Positions 46,351 to 57,289 are shown, counted from the first letter of the stretch. The stretch: 64,000 nt of DNA from Shewanella sp. AS1 (GCF_021412565.1 NZ_JAKCLJ010000010.1:52033-116032), one strand, 5' to 3'. The notes: generated from the letters alone by a model not told the origin. Numbers and translations: made by a program.

Positions 46351-46812
46351 GATAGGGGTCGGTATTCAGCCATCTCTATAAATTGCATCGACTCAGACTT
46401 GAACCGACAGTCGGGTACGGCCTCATCACTATCACTATCCCTACAACTACAGGGAGAACTGGATTTGTAAACACCTATCTCTAAGACAATATCGGCTCTG
46501 CATTTTGTTATGCTGAGGCTTTGCATTTCAGCAAGCATCACTGAGCTGGCTAGGTCTTGTTTCATCTCGCTTTATCTAATCTCATTTTCTTTAATTACTT
46601 CATATTCATTTTTGGTATAGATAAAGTGTTATTTATAACTTCAAAACTCTCGTTGTATTGGTATTATTTCAATAACTCACTTTAGTTATCCGACGCTGTT
46701 TGTTTTTCATTATTCAACATCAAGCCTCTTTTATGTTACAAAAAGAGGCTTGGATCTGGATTGGAATAGCAGCACAGTCAGCTGATTTAACTGGAATTAT
46801 ACGGAAATCGAC
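46351..46812. other. Intergenic region upstream of cysD
   Basis: This 462-bp stretch has no convincing gene. It separates the polysaccharide region from the sulfate-activation genes and must carry the cysD promoter. AT-rich sequence at 46570-46720 is the likely promoter area, and a strong hairpin at 46721-46752 lies near the cysD start. Confidence 0.6.
46721..46752 (+). promoter_or_regulatory. Perfect 12-bp hairpin 60 bases before cysD
   Basis: CAAGCCTCTTTT pairs exactly with AAAAGAGGCTTG around an 8-base loop. No T-run follows in the cysD direction. It could be an mRNA leader hairpin or the end of an upstream transcript; sulfur-responsive control is possible but not shown. Confidence 0.6.
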
Positions 46813-47718
46813 ATGTCTACACAGCAAACTCATTTGAAACAACTTGAAGCTGAATCGATTCAGATCATGCGTGAAGTGGCCGCAGAGTTTGATAATCCGG
46901 TGATGCTTTACTCTGTGGGTAAAGACTCCTCTGTGCTGCTGCATCTGGCACGCAAGGCGTTTTACCCCGGCAAGATCCCCTTTCCCTTGCTGCACGTAGA
47001 CACTAACTGGAAGTTCAAGGAGATGATCGCCTTTCGTGACGAGATGGCGAAAAAGTATGGCTTCGATCTGCTCGTGCATAAGAACCCCCGCGGTCTGAAG
47101 ATGAATATCTCGCCCTTTACCCATGGCAGTGCTAAACACACAGATATCATGAAAACCGAGGGGTTGAAGCAGGCGCTGGATAAATATGGTTTCGATGCGG
47201 CCTTTGGCGGCGCAAGACGCGATGAGGAGAAGTCCCGCGCCAAAGAGCGGGTGTATTCATTCAGGGACAGTAAGCACCGTTGGGATCCCAAGAACCAGCG
47301 TCCTGAGCTGTGGAACATCTACAATGGTAAGGTGGATAAAGGCGAGAGTATTCGTGTCTTTCCTTTGTCGAACTGGACAGAACTGGATATCTGGCAATAT
47401 ATCTACTTGGAAAATATCGAGATCCCCTCGCTCTATTTTGCAAAGCCTCGTCCTGTGGTGGAGCGTAATGGCACGCTTATTATGGTGGATGATGAGCGTA
47501 TGGAGATCCAGCCCGGGGAAGTGGTGGAAGACAAGATGGTCCGTTTCAGAACCTTAGGCTGCTATCCGCTTACCGGTGCAGTCGAATCATTGGCCACCAC
47601 CTTACCTGAGATCATTCAGGAGATGCTGCTCTGTACCACATCTGAACGTCAGGGGCGGGTGATCGACAACGATTCAGCAGGCTCAATGGAGAAGAAGAAG
47701 ATGGAAGGGTATTTCTAA
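46813..47718 (+). CDS. cysD: Sulfate adenylyltransferase subunit 2
   Basis: 301 residues of the PP-loop family. [20 protein letters not shown] carries the SxGKDS nucleotide-binding loop; [36 protein letters not shown] and [13 protein letters not shown] are CysD hallmarks. With CysN it forms ATP sulfurylase, which makes adenosine 5'-phosphosulfate. cysN begins 49 bp downstream. Confidence 0.98.
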   Translation: MSTQQTHLKQLEAESIQIMREVAAEFDNPVMLYSVGKDSSVLLHLARKAFYPGKIPFPLLHVDTNWKFKEMIAFRDEMAKKYGFDLLVHKNPRGLKMNISPFTHGSAKHTDIMKTEGLKQALDKYGFDAAFGGARRDEEKSRAKERVYSFRDSKHRWDPKNQRPELWNIYNGKVDKGESIRVFPLSNWTELDIWQYIYLENIEIPSLYFAKPRPVVERNGTLIMVDDERMEIQPGEVVEDKMVRFRTLGCYPLTGAVESLATTLPEIIQEMLLCTTSERQGRVIDNDSAGSMEKKKMEGYF

Positions 47719-47767
47719 ACCCGAATTCCCATTTTCACTGAACAGCTTAACGAATGACGAGAATAGC

Positions 47768-49174
47768 ATGACAACTGAAACGACATTATTGCAAACCGAC
47801 ATTGAGTCCTACCTTAAACTGCACGAAACCAAAGATATGCTGCGGATCTTAACCTGCGGCAGTGTCGATGACGGTAAATCGACTTTGATTGGTCGTCTGC
47901 TCTATGACAGCAAGATGATTTTCGAAGATCAGATGGCGGCGATAGAGAAAGACTCCAAACGCTTTAACACCACAGATCAGGCGTTCGATTTAGCCTTGCT
48001 GGTGGATGGGCTGCAATCTGAGCGTGAGCAGGGGATCACCATTGACGTGGCCTATCGCTATTTTGCCACCGAGCAGCGCAAGTTCATTATTGCCGATACA
48101 CCAGGCCATGAACAGTACACACGCAACATGGCGACCGGGGCATCGACCTCAGATCTGGCCATCATTCTTATCGATGCACGTCATGGGGTGCAGGTGCAGA
48201 CTCGCCGTCACAGCTATATCTGTTCTCAGCTTGGGATTAAGCATGTGATCATCGCCATCAACAAGATGGATGCGGTGGATTACGATCAAGGTGTGTATCA
48301 GGGAATTAAGAAAGAATACCGCGAATTTGCTCAAGACCTGGCCTTTACCGATGTGCGTTTTGTGCCTATCTCGGCGCTCAGGGGCGATAACGTGGTCAAT
48401 GAGAGCGAGAACATGACCTGGTATCCAGGTTCTACCTTGATCAAGCTGCTCAATACGGTTTCGGTGAAGCAGGATAAGAGCGAGTCGTTCCGCTTTCAGG
48501 TGCAGTATGTTAACCGTCCTAATCTGGATTTCAGAGGATTTTGTGGCACCATCGCCTCGGGCGAGATCCGTGTCGGGGACACAATTGCCGCACTGCCTTC
48601 GGGCAAAGAGAGCCGCATCAAGTCGATAGTGACCTTCGATGGTGAGTTAGAGAAAGCCTCTGCAGGTGAGGCGGTCACGCTGACCCTCACAGACGAAATC
48701 GATGTGTCCCGTGGTGACATGCTAGTGCGTCCCCATAATAAACCCAGTTCGGGCAACCATTTTGAAGCCGATGTGGTGTGGATGAATGAAGAGCCTCTGT
48801 GTATCGACAGGGAATATGCCTTGAAGCTCGGGAGTAAATCGGTATTTGGCTATGTGGATGCGATTAACTATAAGGTGGATATCAATAACCTGACGAAACA
48901 TGAAGCGCAGCAACTGGCACTCAATGAGATGGGGAATTGTCATTTCTCTGTCACAGAGGCTGTGCAGTTTGATGCCTATGATGTTAACCGTCAAACGGGG
49001 TCGTTTATCATTATTGATAGGCTGACCAATGTGACTGTGGGCGCAGGCATGATACGTAAGACAATCGCTGCGAAAGGTAAGCAGCGGCAGATCTCTGAGT
49101 TTGAGATAGAGATGAATGCCTTAGTACGTAAACATTTCCCACATTGGGGAGTGAAGGATATTTCCAAGGTCTAG
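47768..49174 (+). CDS. cysN: Sulfate adenylyltransferase subunit 1 (GTPase)
   Basis: 468 residues of the translation-factor GTPase family. G1 is [14 protein letters not shown], the switch region has [17 protein letters not shown]3 is DTPGHEQYT and G4 is NKMD. C-terminal beta domains follow ([18 protein letters not shown]). GTP hydrolysis by CysN drives sulfate adenylation by CysD. There is no fused CysC kinase domain; cysC is a separate gene downstream. Confidence 0.98.
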   Translation: MTTETTLLQTDIESYLKLHETKDMLRILTCGSVDDGKSTLIGRLLYDSKMIFEDQMAAIEKDSKRFNTTDQAFDLALLVDGLQSEREQGITIDVAYRYFATEQRKFIIADTPGHEQYTRNMATGASTSDLAIILIDARHGVQVQTRRHSYICSQLGIKHVIIAINKMDAVDYDQGVYQGIKKEYREFAQDLAFTDVRFVPISALRGDNVVNESENMTWYPGSTLIKLLNTVSVKQDKSESFRFQVQYVNRPNLDFRGFCGTIASGEIRVGDTIAALPSGKESRIKSIVTFDGELEKASAGEAVTLTLTDEIDVSRGDMLVRPHNKPSSGNHFEADVVWMNEEPLCIDREYALKLGSKSVFGYVDAINYKVDINNLTKHEAQQLALNEMGNCHFSVTEAVQFDAYDVNRQTGSFIIIDRLTNVTVGAGMIRKTIAAKGKQRQISEFEIEMNALVRKHFPHWGVKDISKV

Positions 49175-49201
49175 CCGTTAGCGCGGTTAATCACCCGTTT
49201 T

Positions 49202-49242
49202 GAGCTTCAAATGACAAGGCTTGCCTTTGTTGTTTGAAGCTC
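49202..49242 (+). repeat. Two-tier hairpin between cysN and the SLC13 gene
   Basis: GAGCTTCAAA pairs exactly with TTTGAAGCTC, and inside it CAAGGC pairs with GCCTTTG. It lies 27 bases after the cysN stop codon. No T-run follows, so it may be an RNA-stabilising hairpin or a member of the intergenic repeat families seen here. Confidence 0.65.
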
Positions 49243-49278
49243 GTAGCTTATAGCTAGTATTAGGAAGATCAGGTATCT

Positions 49279-51006
49279 ATGACATTAAACGCCTATCTTA
49301 CCATCGCAATATTCGTCGCCACTATTGTGGGATTGGTGCGTTATCAGAATCGCCCGGCTCGAGTATTCGGTGTGACACTGCTGCTGCTTGTGGCACTGAA
49401 CCTCGTCACTTCTGAGCAGCTACTTTCCAGCATGGCTAACCCAGGGTTGGTCACCTTAGTACTGCTGATCCTCTGCTCCTTTGCATTGGAAAAGACACGA
49501 TTACTGCGCATTATCGCCTCCAAAGTGATAGTAAAGAGTTACATCAGCACCTGGCTGCGTTTGTTTGGCATGACGGCTTTGAGTTCTTCTTTACTCAATA
49601 ACACGGCTGTGGTTGCCACCTTGTTGTCGCCAATTCGTAACAATCCCCATCATGTTGCCAGCAAGCTGTTGTTGCCACTCTCCTATGCGGCAATTTTGGG
49701 CGGCACATTAACCTTAGTGGGCACATCGACCAATCTTATCGTCAACAGTATGTATATTGATGCGTCGGGTCGCTCCTTATCTTTTTTCTCATTTACCGCC
49801 ATTGGCGCCCTGTTGTTGTTGGGTTGTGGCCTGGTGTTGAGCCTAGTCTCGCGCTTTCTGCCCAATATTATTCACCAGGAGAAGAGTTCTCAGGGCTATT
49901 TTATCGAAGCCAATGTGGTAGAAGGCTCTGAGCTAATTGGCCGCTCTGTTGAAGGAAACGGACTGCGTCACCTTGAATCACTGTTTTTGGTGGAAGTGAT
50001 CCGCAACGATCGCCTCATCAGCCCGGTTAAACCGACTGAAGTCTTACATGAAGGCGATAAGTTAATTTTCAGTGGTGATATAACTAAGGTGATGCAGCTT
50101 AGCCAGTTTTCTGGCTTGGAGATGTTCGCCGAGCGTAATGGTTTGCTCGACTCTAACCTCACCGAAGTGGTGGTGAAACAGGAGAGCGTTCTGGCCAATA
50201 AAACCCTCAAACGAGTCGGCTTTCGTGCCTTGTTTGATGCCGCTGTGGTCGCCATTCGCCGCGACGGTGAGGAGATCTCCGGTAAGCTGGGGGCGGTTAA
50301 AATTAAAGCCGGTGATTTTCTGGTACTGGCCGTCGGTCGGGACTTTCTTAAGCGGCGTAATATCAGCAAAAACTTTATCATTCTTAGCGGCGTTGAGCCT
50401 GAAACCCACATCAAAGGGAAGAAGGCGTGGATCTCCATCGGCGGCTTTGTGCTGACGATTTTGCTTGCTGCAACGGGCTTGGTGAATATGCTGCAGGGCT
50501 TGTTACTCCTGCTGGGCGTGTTGATCTTTAGTCAGTGCCTGAATGTGAATGAGATAACCCGGCGTTTTCCTGTCGAGATCTGGCTGATTGTGGCCTCGGC
50601 GATTTTATTATCCCATGCACTGGTCAACAGTGGTGTGGCAACCAGTGTGGCCAGTTTGGTTGAGGGGGTTGCCGATAAAGAGCATCTGATGTTGGCGCTG
50701 ATCCTTGTGTATGTGGCCACCTGGCTGATGACTGAGGTGATCACCAATAATGCGGCTGCCGCTTTGATGTTTCCCATTGCCTACAGTATCGCTCTGGGTT
50801 TTGGTGTCGATGTGATGCCCTTCGTGATGACAGTCGCCTTTGCCGCCAGCGGCAGTTTTATCAGTCCTTACGGTTATCAGACCAATTTGATGGTGTATAA
50901 CGCGGGCTGTTATCGACTCAAAGACTTTGTCAAAATCGGTTTGCCGCTCAGTATTACTTATGGTGCGATAGTGATTTGTGCCGTACCTGTTTTTTTCCCT
51001 TTTTAA
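49279..51006 (+). CDS. SLC13/DASS-type anion transporter with RCK_C domains
   Basis: 575 residues. About 11-12 membrane segments are split by a soluble middle of ~200 residues containing two RCK_C (TrkA-C) domains ([20 protein letters not shown] and [20 protein letters not shown]). [35 protein letters not shown] and [20 protein letters not shown] are signatures of the divalent anion:Na+ symporter family. Its place between cysN and cysC strongly suggests sulfate uptake. Direct family members include CysZ-unrelated sulfate permeases of algae and bacteria. Confidence 0.9.
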   Translation: MTLNAYLTIAIFVATIVGLVRYQNRPARVFGVTLLLLVALNLVTSEQLLSSMANPGLVTLVLLILCSFALEKTRLLRIIASKVIVKSYISTWLRLFGMTALSSSLLNNTAVVATLLSPIRNNPHHVASKLLLPLSYAAILGGTLTLVGTSTNLIVNSMYIDASGRSLSFFSFTAIGALLLLGCGLVLSLVSRFLPNIIHQEKSSQGYFIEANVVEGSELIGRSVEGNGLRHLESLFLVEVIRNDRLISPVKPTEVLHEGDKLIFSGDITKVMQLSQFSGLEMFAERNGLLDSNLTEVVVKQESVLANKTLKRVGFRALFDAAVVAIRRDGEEISGKLGAVKIKAGDFLVLAVGRDFLKRRNISKNFIILSGVEPETHIKGKKAWISIGGFVLTILLAATGLVNMLQGLLLLLGVLIFSQCLNVNEITRRFPVEIWLIVASAILLSHALVNSGVATSVASLVEGVADKEHLMLALILVYVATWLMTEVITNNAAAALMFPIAYSIALGFGVDVMPFVMTVAFAASGSFISPYGYQTNLMVYNAGCYRLKDFVKIGLPLSITYGAIVICAVPVFFPF

Positions 51007-51046
51007 TCACTTAAGCTTTTTAATTAAGAGTAACAATAATACGCCT

Positions 51047-51682
51047 ATGTCACCTTATAAGACGATTGAAACCCAAGATAAATCTAGCGATGTAGTTTGG
51101 CATCAGGCCAGTGTGTCCCACCTGGAGCGAGTCGCTGCCAATGGGCACCAGGGCGCTGTGTTGTGGTTTACCGGGTTAAGTGGCTCGGGAAAGTCCACAG
51201 TGGCCAATGCGGTTGATAAGATGCTGCACGATTTAGGCTGCAAGAGTTATGTGCTCGATGGTGACAATGTACGCCACGGTTTAAATGGCGATTTGGGCTT
51301 TAGCGACAGTGACAGAGTGGAGAATATTCGCCGGATCGGGGAGGTCGCTAAGCTCTTTGTTGATGCCGGCCTGTTAGTCTCAACCGCCTTTATCTCACCA
51401 TTTGCCGCCGATAGGCAGATGGTGCGTCATCTCTTAAAGGACAAGCCCTTCATTGAGGTCTTTATCGACACGCCACTTGAGGTATGCGAGCAGCGCGATC
51501 CTAAAGGCCTGTATAAGAAAGCCAGAGCCGGGGAGATAAAACAGTTTACCGGTATCGATTCTGCTTACGAGTCACCAAAAACGCCTGAGATCCATGTTAA
51601 AACCGCCACGCAGGATGTACAGCAATCAGCCCAGCAGGTAGTGGATTATCTGAGATCAAAACAGTTGATCACCCAGGTTTAA
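51047..51682 (+). CDS. cysC: Adenylylsulfate kinase
   Basis: 211 residues from ATG 51047; the frame is open upstream to 50978, but that overlaps the transporter gene and has no family similarity. Walker A is GLSGSGKST, followed by [20 protein letters not shown] and [23 protein letters not shown] and the lid segment [19 protein letters not shown] are conserved. It phosphorylates adenylylsulfate to PAPS. cysQ, which removes the by-product PAP, follows. Confidence 0.97.
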   Translation: MSPYKTIETQDKSSDVVWHQASVSHLERVAANGHQGAVLWFTGLSGSGKSTVANAVDKMLHDLGCKSYVLDGDNVRHGLNGDLGFSDSDRVENIRRIGEVAKLFVDAGLLVSTAFISPFAADRQMVRHLLKDKPFIEVFIDTPLEVCEQRDPKGLYKKARAGEIKQFTGIDSAYESPKTPEIHVKTATQDVQQSAQQVVDYLRSKQLITQV

Positions 51683-51750
51683 ACTTACATCTTAGGGATT
51701 TGGGGTTTTCTAGAAGCTAATATTTTTCCATTGCAGTACAGAGGTATCTT

Positions 51751-52557
51751 TTGAGTCAGAAATTTCAAGATGAATGGTTAGCGCAGATGCTGGCGATCGC
51801 CAAAGAGGCGGGTGAAGCCATTATGACTATCTACGACAGTGAAGATTTTCAGGCTCAGGCTCAAGTGCAGACAAAATCTGATTCCAGCCCTGTGACGGCT
51901 GCCGATCATGTCGCTCACCATAAAATTGTCGCCGGTTTGAAGCGCTTAACGACAGATATTCCTGTGATGTCGGAAGAGGCGGCGGATATTCCTTGGGAGG
52001 CACGCAGAACATGGACGCATTACTGGCTTATCGATCCGCTGGATGGCACCAAAGAGTTTATCAAGCGCAATGGTGAGTTTACTGTCAATATCGCTTTTAT
52101 TGAGAATGGTCAGGCCTTTGCCGGTGTTGTGTATGCGCCAGCGGTACAGAAAGCTTACTACGGAGCCAGAGGCATTGGCGCCTGGATGGAAGAGAGTGAC
52201 ACAATTACAGATCTGACTCAGCTTAATATTACAGCGCCTAAGTCGCCCAGAGTCGTGGGCAGTCGCTCCCATGTGAGTCCTGGCTTGCAGGGGTATTTAA
52301 CCGAGCTTGGCGAACATACTATGACCAGTATTGGCAGCTCGTTGAAGTTTTGTTTATTGGCAGAAGGGCGAGCCGAACTCTACCCAAGATTAGGCCTTAC
52401 CAGTGAATGGGACACAGCGGCTGCTCAGGCCGTACTCGAAAGTGCTGGTGGTATTGTGCTTAACCATGAAACTGGGCAGACATTGGATTACAATCAAAAA
52501 GAGGATATTTTGAATCCCTATTTTGTCGCCACTGCAAGGCATTGGCTTGATAAATAA
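51751..52557 (+). CDS. cysQ: 3'(2'),5'-bisphosphate nucleotidase
   Basis: 268 residues from a TTG at 51751, preceded by AGAGG at suitable spacing; no ATG lies near. It belongs to the inositol monophosphatase fold: SEEAADIPW, then WLIDPLDGTKEFIKRNGEFT (metal-binding DPLDGTKEF) and EWDTAAAQAVLESAGG. It degrades 3'-phosphoadenosine 5'-phosphate produced in sulfate assimilation, which fits its place after cysC. Confidence 0.95.
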   Translation: MSQKFQDEWLAQMLAIAKEAGEAIMTIYDSEDFQAQAQVQTKSDSSPVTAADHVAHHKIVAGLKRLTTDIPVMSEEAADIPWEARRTWTHYWLIDPLDGTKEFIKRNGEFTVNIAFIENGQAFAGVVYAPAVQKAYYGARGIGAWMEESDTITDLTQLNITAPKSPRVVGSRSHVSPGLQGYLTELGEHTMTSIGSSLKFCLLAEGRAELYPRLGLTSEWDTAAAQAVLESAGGIVLNHETGQTLDYNQKEDILNPYFVATARHWLDK

Positions 52558-52582
52558 AGAATAAAGACGCGAGGGAGTGAGC

Positions 52583-53473
52583 ATGTTGAGAATGGGTATC
52601 GATCTGGGTGGAACCAAGATAGAGATCATCGCACTCGATGAGGATGGCAAAGAGCTTTTTCGTAAGCGCATTGCGACCCCCAGAGAGTATCAAGGCACAC
52701 TCAACGCCATTGCGTCTTTGGTGAAAGATGCAGAGGCCAGTACAGGCCAAACCGGTACAGTTGGGGTAGGGATCCCTGGCGTACTCTCTCCCTATTCAGG
52801 TTTAGTGAAGAACGCTAATTCCACTTGGATTAATGGTCATCCGTTGGACTTGGATCTTAGCGAGCTTATCGGTCGTCAGGTGCGGGTGGCCAACGATGCG
52901 AACTGTTTTGCAATTTCAGAAGCCGTGGATGGCGCAGCGGCAGGCAAAGGGATGGTGTTTGGGGTGATTCTGGGCACGGGCTGCGGGGCCGGAATTGCGA
53001 TTAACGGCAAGGTTCACGGTGGCGGTAATGGCATTGGTGGTGAGTGGGGACATAATCCTCTGCCCTGGATGACTCCTGATGAGTTTAACTCCACCGACTG
53101 CTTTTGTGGCAAAAAGGATTGTATCGAAACCTTTATATCGGGCACTGGCTTTGTGCGGGACTACCAACTGGCAGGGGGCGAAGCGGCTACAGGCAGTGAA
53201 ATCATCACCCGGATGGAGGAGGGAGAACGCCTCGCTAAACAGGCCTTTCATCGCTATCTTGATCGTCTAGCTCGCTCATTGGCCCATGTGATCAATCTGC
53301 TGGATCCTGACATCATAGTGTTAGGTGGCGGTGTGTCGCAGATAGACGCTATCTATCCTCAATTATCCGAGATTTTGCCAAAGTACGTGTTAGGCGGCGA
53401 GTGTCAGACCCCTGTGGTGCAAAATATGTATGGCGGCTCCTCTGGCGTTCGCGGCGCCGCCTGGCTCTGGTAA
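52583..53473 (+). CDS. mak: ROK-family fructokinase (Mak-like)
   Basis: 296 residues from ATG 52583, with GAGGGAG 5 bases upstream (a GTG at 52577 is the alternative). [20 protein letters not shown] is the phosphate-binding start. [38 protein letters not shown] and [20 protein letters not shown] follow, then the ROK zinc motif (HNPLPW and [18 protein letters not shown]). The resemblance to E. coli Mak is close along the whole length. N-acetylglucosamine or another hexose is a possible alternative substrate. Confidence 0.9.
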   Translation: MLRMGIDLGGTKIEIIALDEDGKELFRKRIATPREYQGTLNAIASLVKDAEASTGQTGTVGVGIPGVLSPYSGLVKNANSTWINGHPLDLDLSELIGRQVRVANDANCFAISEAVDGAAAGKGMVFGVILGTGCGAGIAINGKVHGGGNGIGGEWGHNPLPWMTPDEFNSTDCFCGKKDCIETFISGTGFVRDYQLAGGEAATGSEIITRMEEGERLAKQAFHRYLDRLARSLAHVINLLDPDIIVLGGGVSQIDAIYPQLSEILPKYVLGGECQTPVVQNMYGGSSGVRGAAWLW

Positions 53474-53587
53474 GTGGTAAGCAAGACCATGGACGATAAA
53501 TTTTGTTTGTTCTCTGCTGGCTTTGAGTTTGTTTTGTAACGTAAACTTGCAGCCAGGTTTTATCACTTTTACTGGATCTGCCTCGAT

Positions 53588-54406
53588 ATGTTTTGGGTAA
53601 AAAAACTGATCTCGCAATTTTTAATGCCCATTCCTCTCACCTTATTGTTTCTGCTCATTGCGCTCTTGTTGATACGGGGCTTATCTTGGAGTGTGTCTCG
53701 CTGGGCGAAATCTTTTATTGGCGCGGCTGTTTTGCTCTTGCTGGTGCTGACGAGTCAGTGGGGCAGTTTTGCACTCACTCGCTCCCTTGAGGAAAACTAC
53801 CTTGTGAATAATCGCCCCATCTCATCCCCCTGCGTGGTGATGGTGCTGGGCAGTGCCCATGATTCCAAGGTCTCGGAACTCGCCACATTACAGCTCTCTT
53901 CTACGGCGTTAGCGCGATTAACCGAGGGGATACGTCAGTTAAGTTTGGGTCAGGATTGTAAGCTGGTGGTCAGTGGTTGGGGCGGAGCAGACGTGCGTCC
54001 TCAGGCTGAGGTGATGGCCGAGGCGGCGATCGCCTTGGGTGTCGATAAGCAGGATATAGTGAAATTCCCGAACGCGAAAGACACCATAGAAGAAGCACAA
54101 TACTTGAAAGTTTTGATTGGTGATAAGCCATTTCGCTTGGTAACATCGGCAACCCACATGCCCCGCGCCATGAAAATATTTACTCATCTGCAGATGACGC
54201 CTCAAGCTGCGCCTAGTGATTTTATTGCCCGTGGCGGCTATTGGTGGCAGCTCGATGCGTTGAATCTACTGGCATCGCAAAAATCAATTCATGAGTATGT
54301 GGGTCTGCTGTGGTTAACGATTAAGTTCAGCTTGCTGCAGGGCACTGACTATCGCATCGATGGTGCGAAAAGTAATAGAAACGCAGCAGAAAGTGTTAGT
54401 CATTAG
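53588..54406 (+). CDS. ElyC/SanA/YdcF-type DUF218 membrane protein
   Basis: 272 residues. Two N-terminal membrane segments (about 8-32 and 38-58) are followed by a DUF218 domain: CVVMVLGSAHDSKVSE, LVVSGWGGADVRPQAEVMAE, TIEEAQYLKVLIG and FRLVTSATHMPRAMKIF. The architecture matches ElyC (259 aa in E. coli), which affects envelope and peptidoglycan assembly. The exact reaction is not established. DUF2982 follows after 12 bp. Confidence 0.87.
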   Translation: MFWVKKLISQFLMPIPLTLLFLLIALLLIRGLSWSVSRWAKSFIGAAVLLLLVLTSQWGSFALTRSLEENYLVNNRPISSPCVVMVLGSAHDSKVSELATLQLSSTALARLTEGIRQLSLGQDCKLVVSGWGGADVRPQAEVMAEAAIALGVDKQDIVKFPNAKDTIEEAQYLKVLIGDKPFRLVTSATHMPRAMKIFTHLQMTPQAAPSDFIARGGYWWQLDALNLLASQKSIHEYVGLLWLTIKFSLLQGTDYRIDGAKSNRNAAESVSH

Positions 54407-54418
54407 GGGAGCAATTGA

Positions 54419-55114
54419 GTGACTCAAACCAGTATTGAAACGGTTCAGCTTCGTACCTTATCTAAGCGCAATGCCAAGACATTTACCACCGTTGGCTTGA
54501 TAGCCTTATTTATCGCTCTGATTCTATTTATTTTTGCCAAGCACTTGATAGGACTTGGCATGCTGTGTTTTATCTTTGGTGCGATCTTTACTGTGTTAGG
54601 CTGCGCCAAATGGATCCAGCCTGAGGTGAGTATCGAACTGCGCCAGCAAGGACTGGTTTATCATCACCACCGCGGTGCTATCTATCTGGAATGGGACAAT
54701 ATACAGCGGGTAGGCGTTCCTTTGAGTATCCAAAGTATCGATAGCCAAGCCTTTCCTTATGTTGGGGTGAGGTTAAAACAGCTTGCGCCCTTGATCGATG
54801 ATATCCCGACGCGCCTGGCGACAGGGTTACTCAGAGAGCAGCGCGCGCTCATGATGTCCTCGCTTACCCTAGATGGTGAACTGGCCGATTTAGAGCGTTA
54901 CCTGAGCTCTGAGTTTTCAGAGGTGATTATCGAGGACAAACGTTATACAGGCGTGCAGGCGATGTTCGCCAGACGTTGTCAGCAGCTTAATACCCAGCTT
55001 GGCTATCATGTCTATATCCCTATCGATTGTTTAGACAGGGAGCCAAGGGAGTTCATTTCGCTGCTCAAAGACTATAAACAGCAAGCAGAGGAAACAGCAA
55101 GCAGAGGATGCTGA
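54419..55114 (+). CDS. DUF2982-type membrane protein
   Basis: 231 residues from a GTG, with AGGGGAG upstream. Two adjacent membrane segments (about 24-43 and 45-62) lie near the N-terminus, followed by a soluble domain (VSIELRQQGLVYHHHRGAIY, LEWDNIQRVGVPLS, VGVRLKQLAPLIDDIP). It resembles DUF2982 proteins of Shewanella and Vibrio as I remember them. No function is known. It is likely cotranscribed with the ElyC-like gene. Confidence 0.75.
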   Translation: MTQTSIETVQLRTLSKRNAKTFTTVGLIALFIALILFIFAKHLIGLGMLCFIFGAIFTVLGCAKWIQPEVSIELRQQGLVYHHHRGAIYLEWDNIQRVGVPLSIQSIDSQAFPYVGVRLKQLAPLIDDIPTRLATGLLREQRALMMSSLTLDGELADLERYLSSEFSEVIIEDKRYTGVQAMFARRCQQLNTQLGYHVYIPIDCLDREPREFISLLKDYKQQAEETASRGC

Positions 55115-55178
55115 GATAGCGCTTAGCCTTCCATGCTTGCAGACACCTAAGCTTGCAGAGACGCTCATCGATTATGGT

Positions 55179-55598
55179 TTAAGCCGTGGCCTGATCCTCA
55201 GTGTAAGATAACTCCTGCTGTGGTGCTTCGTTATGGTTATCGGTTAACTCGCTTGATAGCAATGCTATATCTTCTTTTACGCGCACCCCGATAAACTGCC
55301 CACCTTCGAAAATCTCCATCGAATCACAGGCAATTTCACCTTCGACCACACCACTGCCAGTGATCGTGAGTTTCTGGCATTTGAGTTTGCCTTTAAAGCA
55401 ACCTGAGACTTTTAACAGTTTGCAATGTAACTCACCTTCAACGTAGCCATCTAATTCAATAGTGAGTTTGTCTGCGGCGCTTATCTTGCCCTTGAGCTCG
55501 CCGCCAATGAGGGCTTGGCCGGAAAAGTGAGTTTCACCAGAGACTTTGGTGCCCTGAGCGATGACTGTGAGTTCTGTATTTGTTTTTTTACCAAACAT
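55179..55598 (-). CDS. Bactofilin
   Basis: 139 residues. The central domain is a right-handed beta-helix repeat: TVIAQGTKVSGETHFSGQAL, IGGELKGKISAADKLTIELD, GYVEGELHCKLLKVSGCFKG, TITGSGVVEGEIACDSM. Short, disordered-looking ends flank it. Bactofilins polymerise without nucleotide into filaments that organise envelope or polar structures. It is transcribed against DUF2982. Confidence 0.93.
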   Translation of the reverse strand: MFGKKTNTELTVIAQGTKVSGETHFSGQALIGGELKGKISAADKLTIELDGYVEGELHCKLLKVSGCFKGKLKCQKLTITGSGVVEGEIACDSMEIFEGGQFIGVRVKEDIALLSSELTDNHNEAPQQELSYTEDQATA

Positions 55599-55706
55599 GA
55601 GCAGCTTCTGTCTTAATTATTTTCCCCGATATTACCCAGAAATAGCCCGAAGCAAAACCCTTAAAAATTGACACTTGGGTCAGATTTTTGGCAGTAGAGA
55701 AGCGGA

Positions 55707-56186
55707 TCACGCTTTAAGCTTTATTGAACCATTGGGGCAGGGCGCAACACAGGCGCCGCAGCCGGTGCACAGATCCAGTGATATTTCGGGTCTTGGAATT
55801 GTCCCTGGTGCTAGCGGAAAAGTGATGGCCTGGGGATCGCAGCTGTCTTTACAGCTTTGACAGTACACACCGCTGTAGGTGAGGCAGGTATTGTCGATAT
55901 TGGCTTTAAGCTGCCAGGGGGACTCAGTGATATCTCTAAAGACGGGCTCAGGGCAAACCTGGACACACTTTTGACAAAAGGTGCACTCATGGTTGCTGAA
56001 ATCGACTTCAGGAAAGCCACCACCGCCTCTAATCAAGATCTGGGTTTCACAGCTGTTGATGCACTTGTCGCATCGAGTACAAAGGTCGGTAAATTCGACC
56101 TCAGATTTGCTCCAAGGAGGACGAATGGTGTCACGCTTATTGCGCCGAAACAGATTGCGTCGGCTTTGATCGATGGAATTGCTCAT
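55707..56186 (-). CDS. napF: Ferredoxin-type protein NapF
   Basis: 159 residues starting MSNSIDQSRRNLFRR, with AGGAG before the ATG. Three cysteine clusters for [4Fe-4S] centres are visible: CTRCDKCINSC, CTFCQKCVQVCP and CTGCGACVAPCP; an extra CQSCKDSC lies between the last two. NapF helps to mature or serve the periplasmic nitrate reductase. Here it stands without other nap genes; the main nap operon must lie elsewhere if present. Confidence 0.93.
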   Translation of the reverse strand: MSNSIDQSRRNLFRRNKRDTIRPPWSKSEVEFTDLCTRCDKCINSCETQILIRGGGGFPEVDFSNHECTFCQKCVQVCPEPVFRDITESPWQLKANIDNTCLTYSGVYCQSCKDSCDPQAITFPLAPGTIPRPEISLDLCTGCGACVAPCPNGSIKLKA

Positions 56187-56218
56187 AAGCTCCTGACTTA
56201 AAATAAGTGGTAAGTATT

Positions 56219-56250
56219 AAGCTGTAAGCAAGTTCCATTACTTACAGCTT
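56219..56250. repeat. Perfect 10-bp inverted repeat between galE and napF
   Basis: AAGCTGTAAG pairs exactly with CTTACAGCTT around a 12-base loop, and a further TTTACAGCTTGG follows at about 56261. It lies 3' of galE. There is no T-run in the galE direction, so it is not a standard terminator. Confidence 0.6.
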
Positions 56251-56278
56251 TGATCTTAAAGTTTACAGCTTGGTTTTA

Positions 56279-57289
56279 TCACTTATAGCCATTAGGGTTA
56301 CTGGATTGCCAATGCCAGCTGCTGTTTGCCATATCCTCTAGGGTATGAGTTGCTTGCCAGCCCAGCTCTGTTTGAGCTTTGGTGGGGTCTGCATAACAGG
56401 CCGCAATATCGCCAGGGCGACGAGGTGCAATTTGATACTTGATGCTATGGCCGCAGGCATGCTCAAACGCCTTGACCATATCCAGCACGCTGTAACCTTG
56501 GCCTGTTCCTAAGTTGTAAGTTACCAGTCCACACTGAGTGTTGAGTTTCTCCAGTGCCTTAAGGTGACCCTGAGCCAGATCGACCACATGGATATAATCA
56601 CGCACCCCCGTCCCATCATGGGTGTCATAGTCATCACCAAATACACTCAAAAACTCACGTTTACCGACAGCGACCTGAGCAATAAAGGGCATCAGGTTGT
56701 TGGGGATATCATTGGGATCTTCCCCGATAAAGCCGCTTTTATGGGCGCCGACCGGGTTGAAATAGCGTAAGCGGGCGATATTCCAACTGGGATCAGAATG
56801 GTATAGATCGCTTAGGATATGTTCGACCATCAATTTCGACTGACCGTATGGGTTGGTTGCGCCGGTTGGAAAGTCTTCCATTATGGGCAGCGAGGCCGGA
56901 TCGCCATAGACGGTAGCAGATGAACTAAATACCAGATTTTTAACCTTAAACTCCTTCATCACTTCGCACAGTATTAAGGTGCCGGTCACGTTGTTCTCAT
57001 AGTAGCGTAGTGGCTGGGCAACGGATTCGCCCACCGCCTTGAGGCCGGCAAAATGGATCACCGAATCTATCTTATGGTCGGTGAAGATCTTCTGCAGAAA
57101 CGCTTTATTGAGCACGTCACCTTGGTAGAAGGTGAGCTGTTTTTGGGTGATCTGCTCAACCCGCGCTAAGGCTTCGACGCAGGAGTTGGAGAGGTTATCG
57201 ATAATTACTACGTCTTGATTGTCGTTAAGCAGTTCAACGACGGTATGACTGCCGATATAGCCGGCTCCGCCTGTGACTAAAATCGTCAT
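56279..57289 (-). CDS. galE: UDP-glucose 4-epimerase
   Basis: 336 residues. [20 protein letters not shown] begins the Rossmann fold; [32 protein letters not shown] and [14 protein letters not shown] (YxxxK) form the active site; [19 protein letters not shown] is a GalE hallmark. It interconverts UDP-glucose and UDP-galactose. Its ATG overlaps the stop codon of the deleted galU copy upstream (TAATG), so both were once an operon. Confidence 0.97.
   Translation of the reverse strand: MTILVTGGAGYIGSHTVVELLNDNQDVVIIDNLSNSCVEALARVEQITQKQLTFYQGDVLNKAFLQKIFTDHKIDSVIHFAGLKAVGESVAQPLRYYENNVTGTLILCEVMKEFKVKNLVFSSSATVYGDPASLPIMEDFPTGATNPYGQSKLMVEHILSDLYHSDPSWNIARLRYFNPVGAHKSGFIGEDPNDIPNNLMPFIAQVAVGKREFLSVFGDDYDTHDGTGVRDYIHVVDLAQGHLKALEKLNTQCGLVTYNLGTGQGYSVLDMVKAFEHACGHSIKYQIAPRRPGDIAACYADPTKAQTELGWQATHTLEDMANSSWHWQSSNPNGYK

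Noticed and set aside
47186..47557. Second reading frame within cysD
   Set aside because: cysD is fully supported by its motifs; this is a shadow frame.
55857..56201. Plus-strand ORF over napF
   Set aside because: It is the antisense of napF, whose cysteine clusters make the minus strand the coding one.
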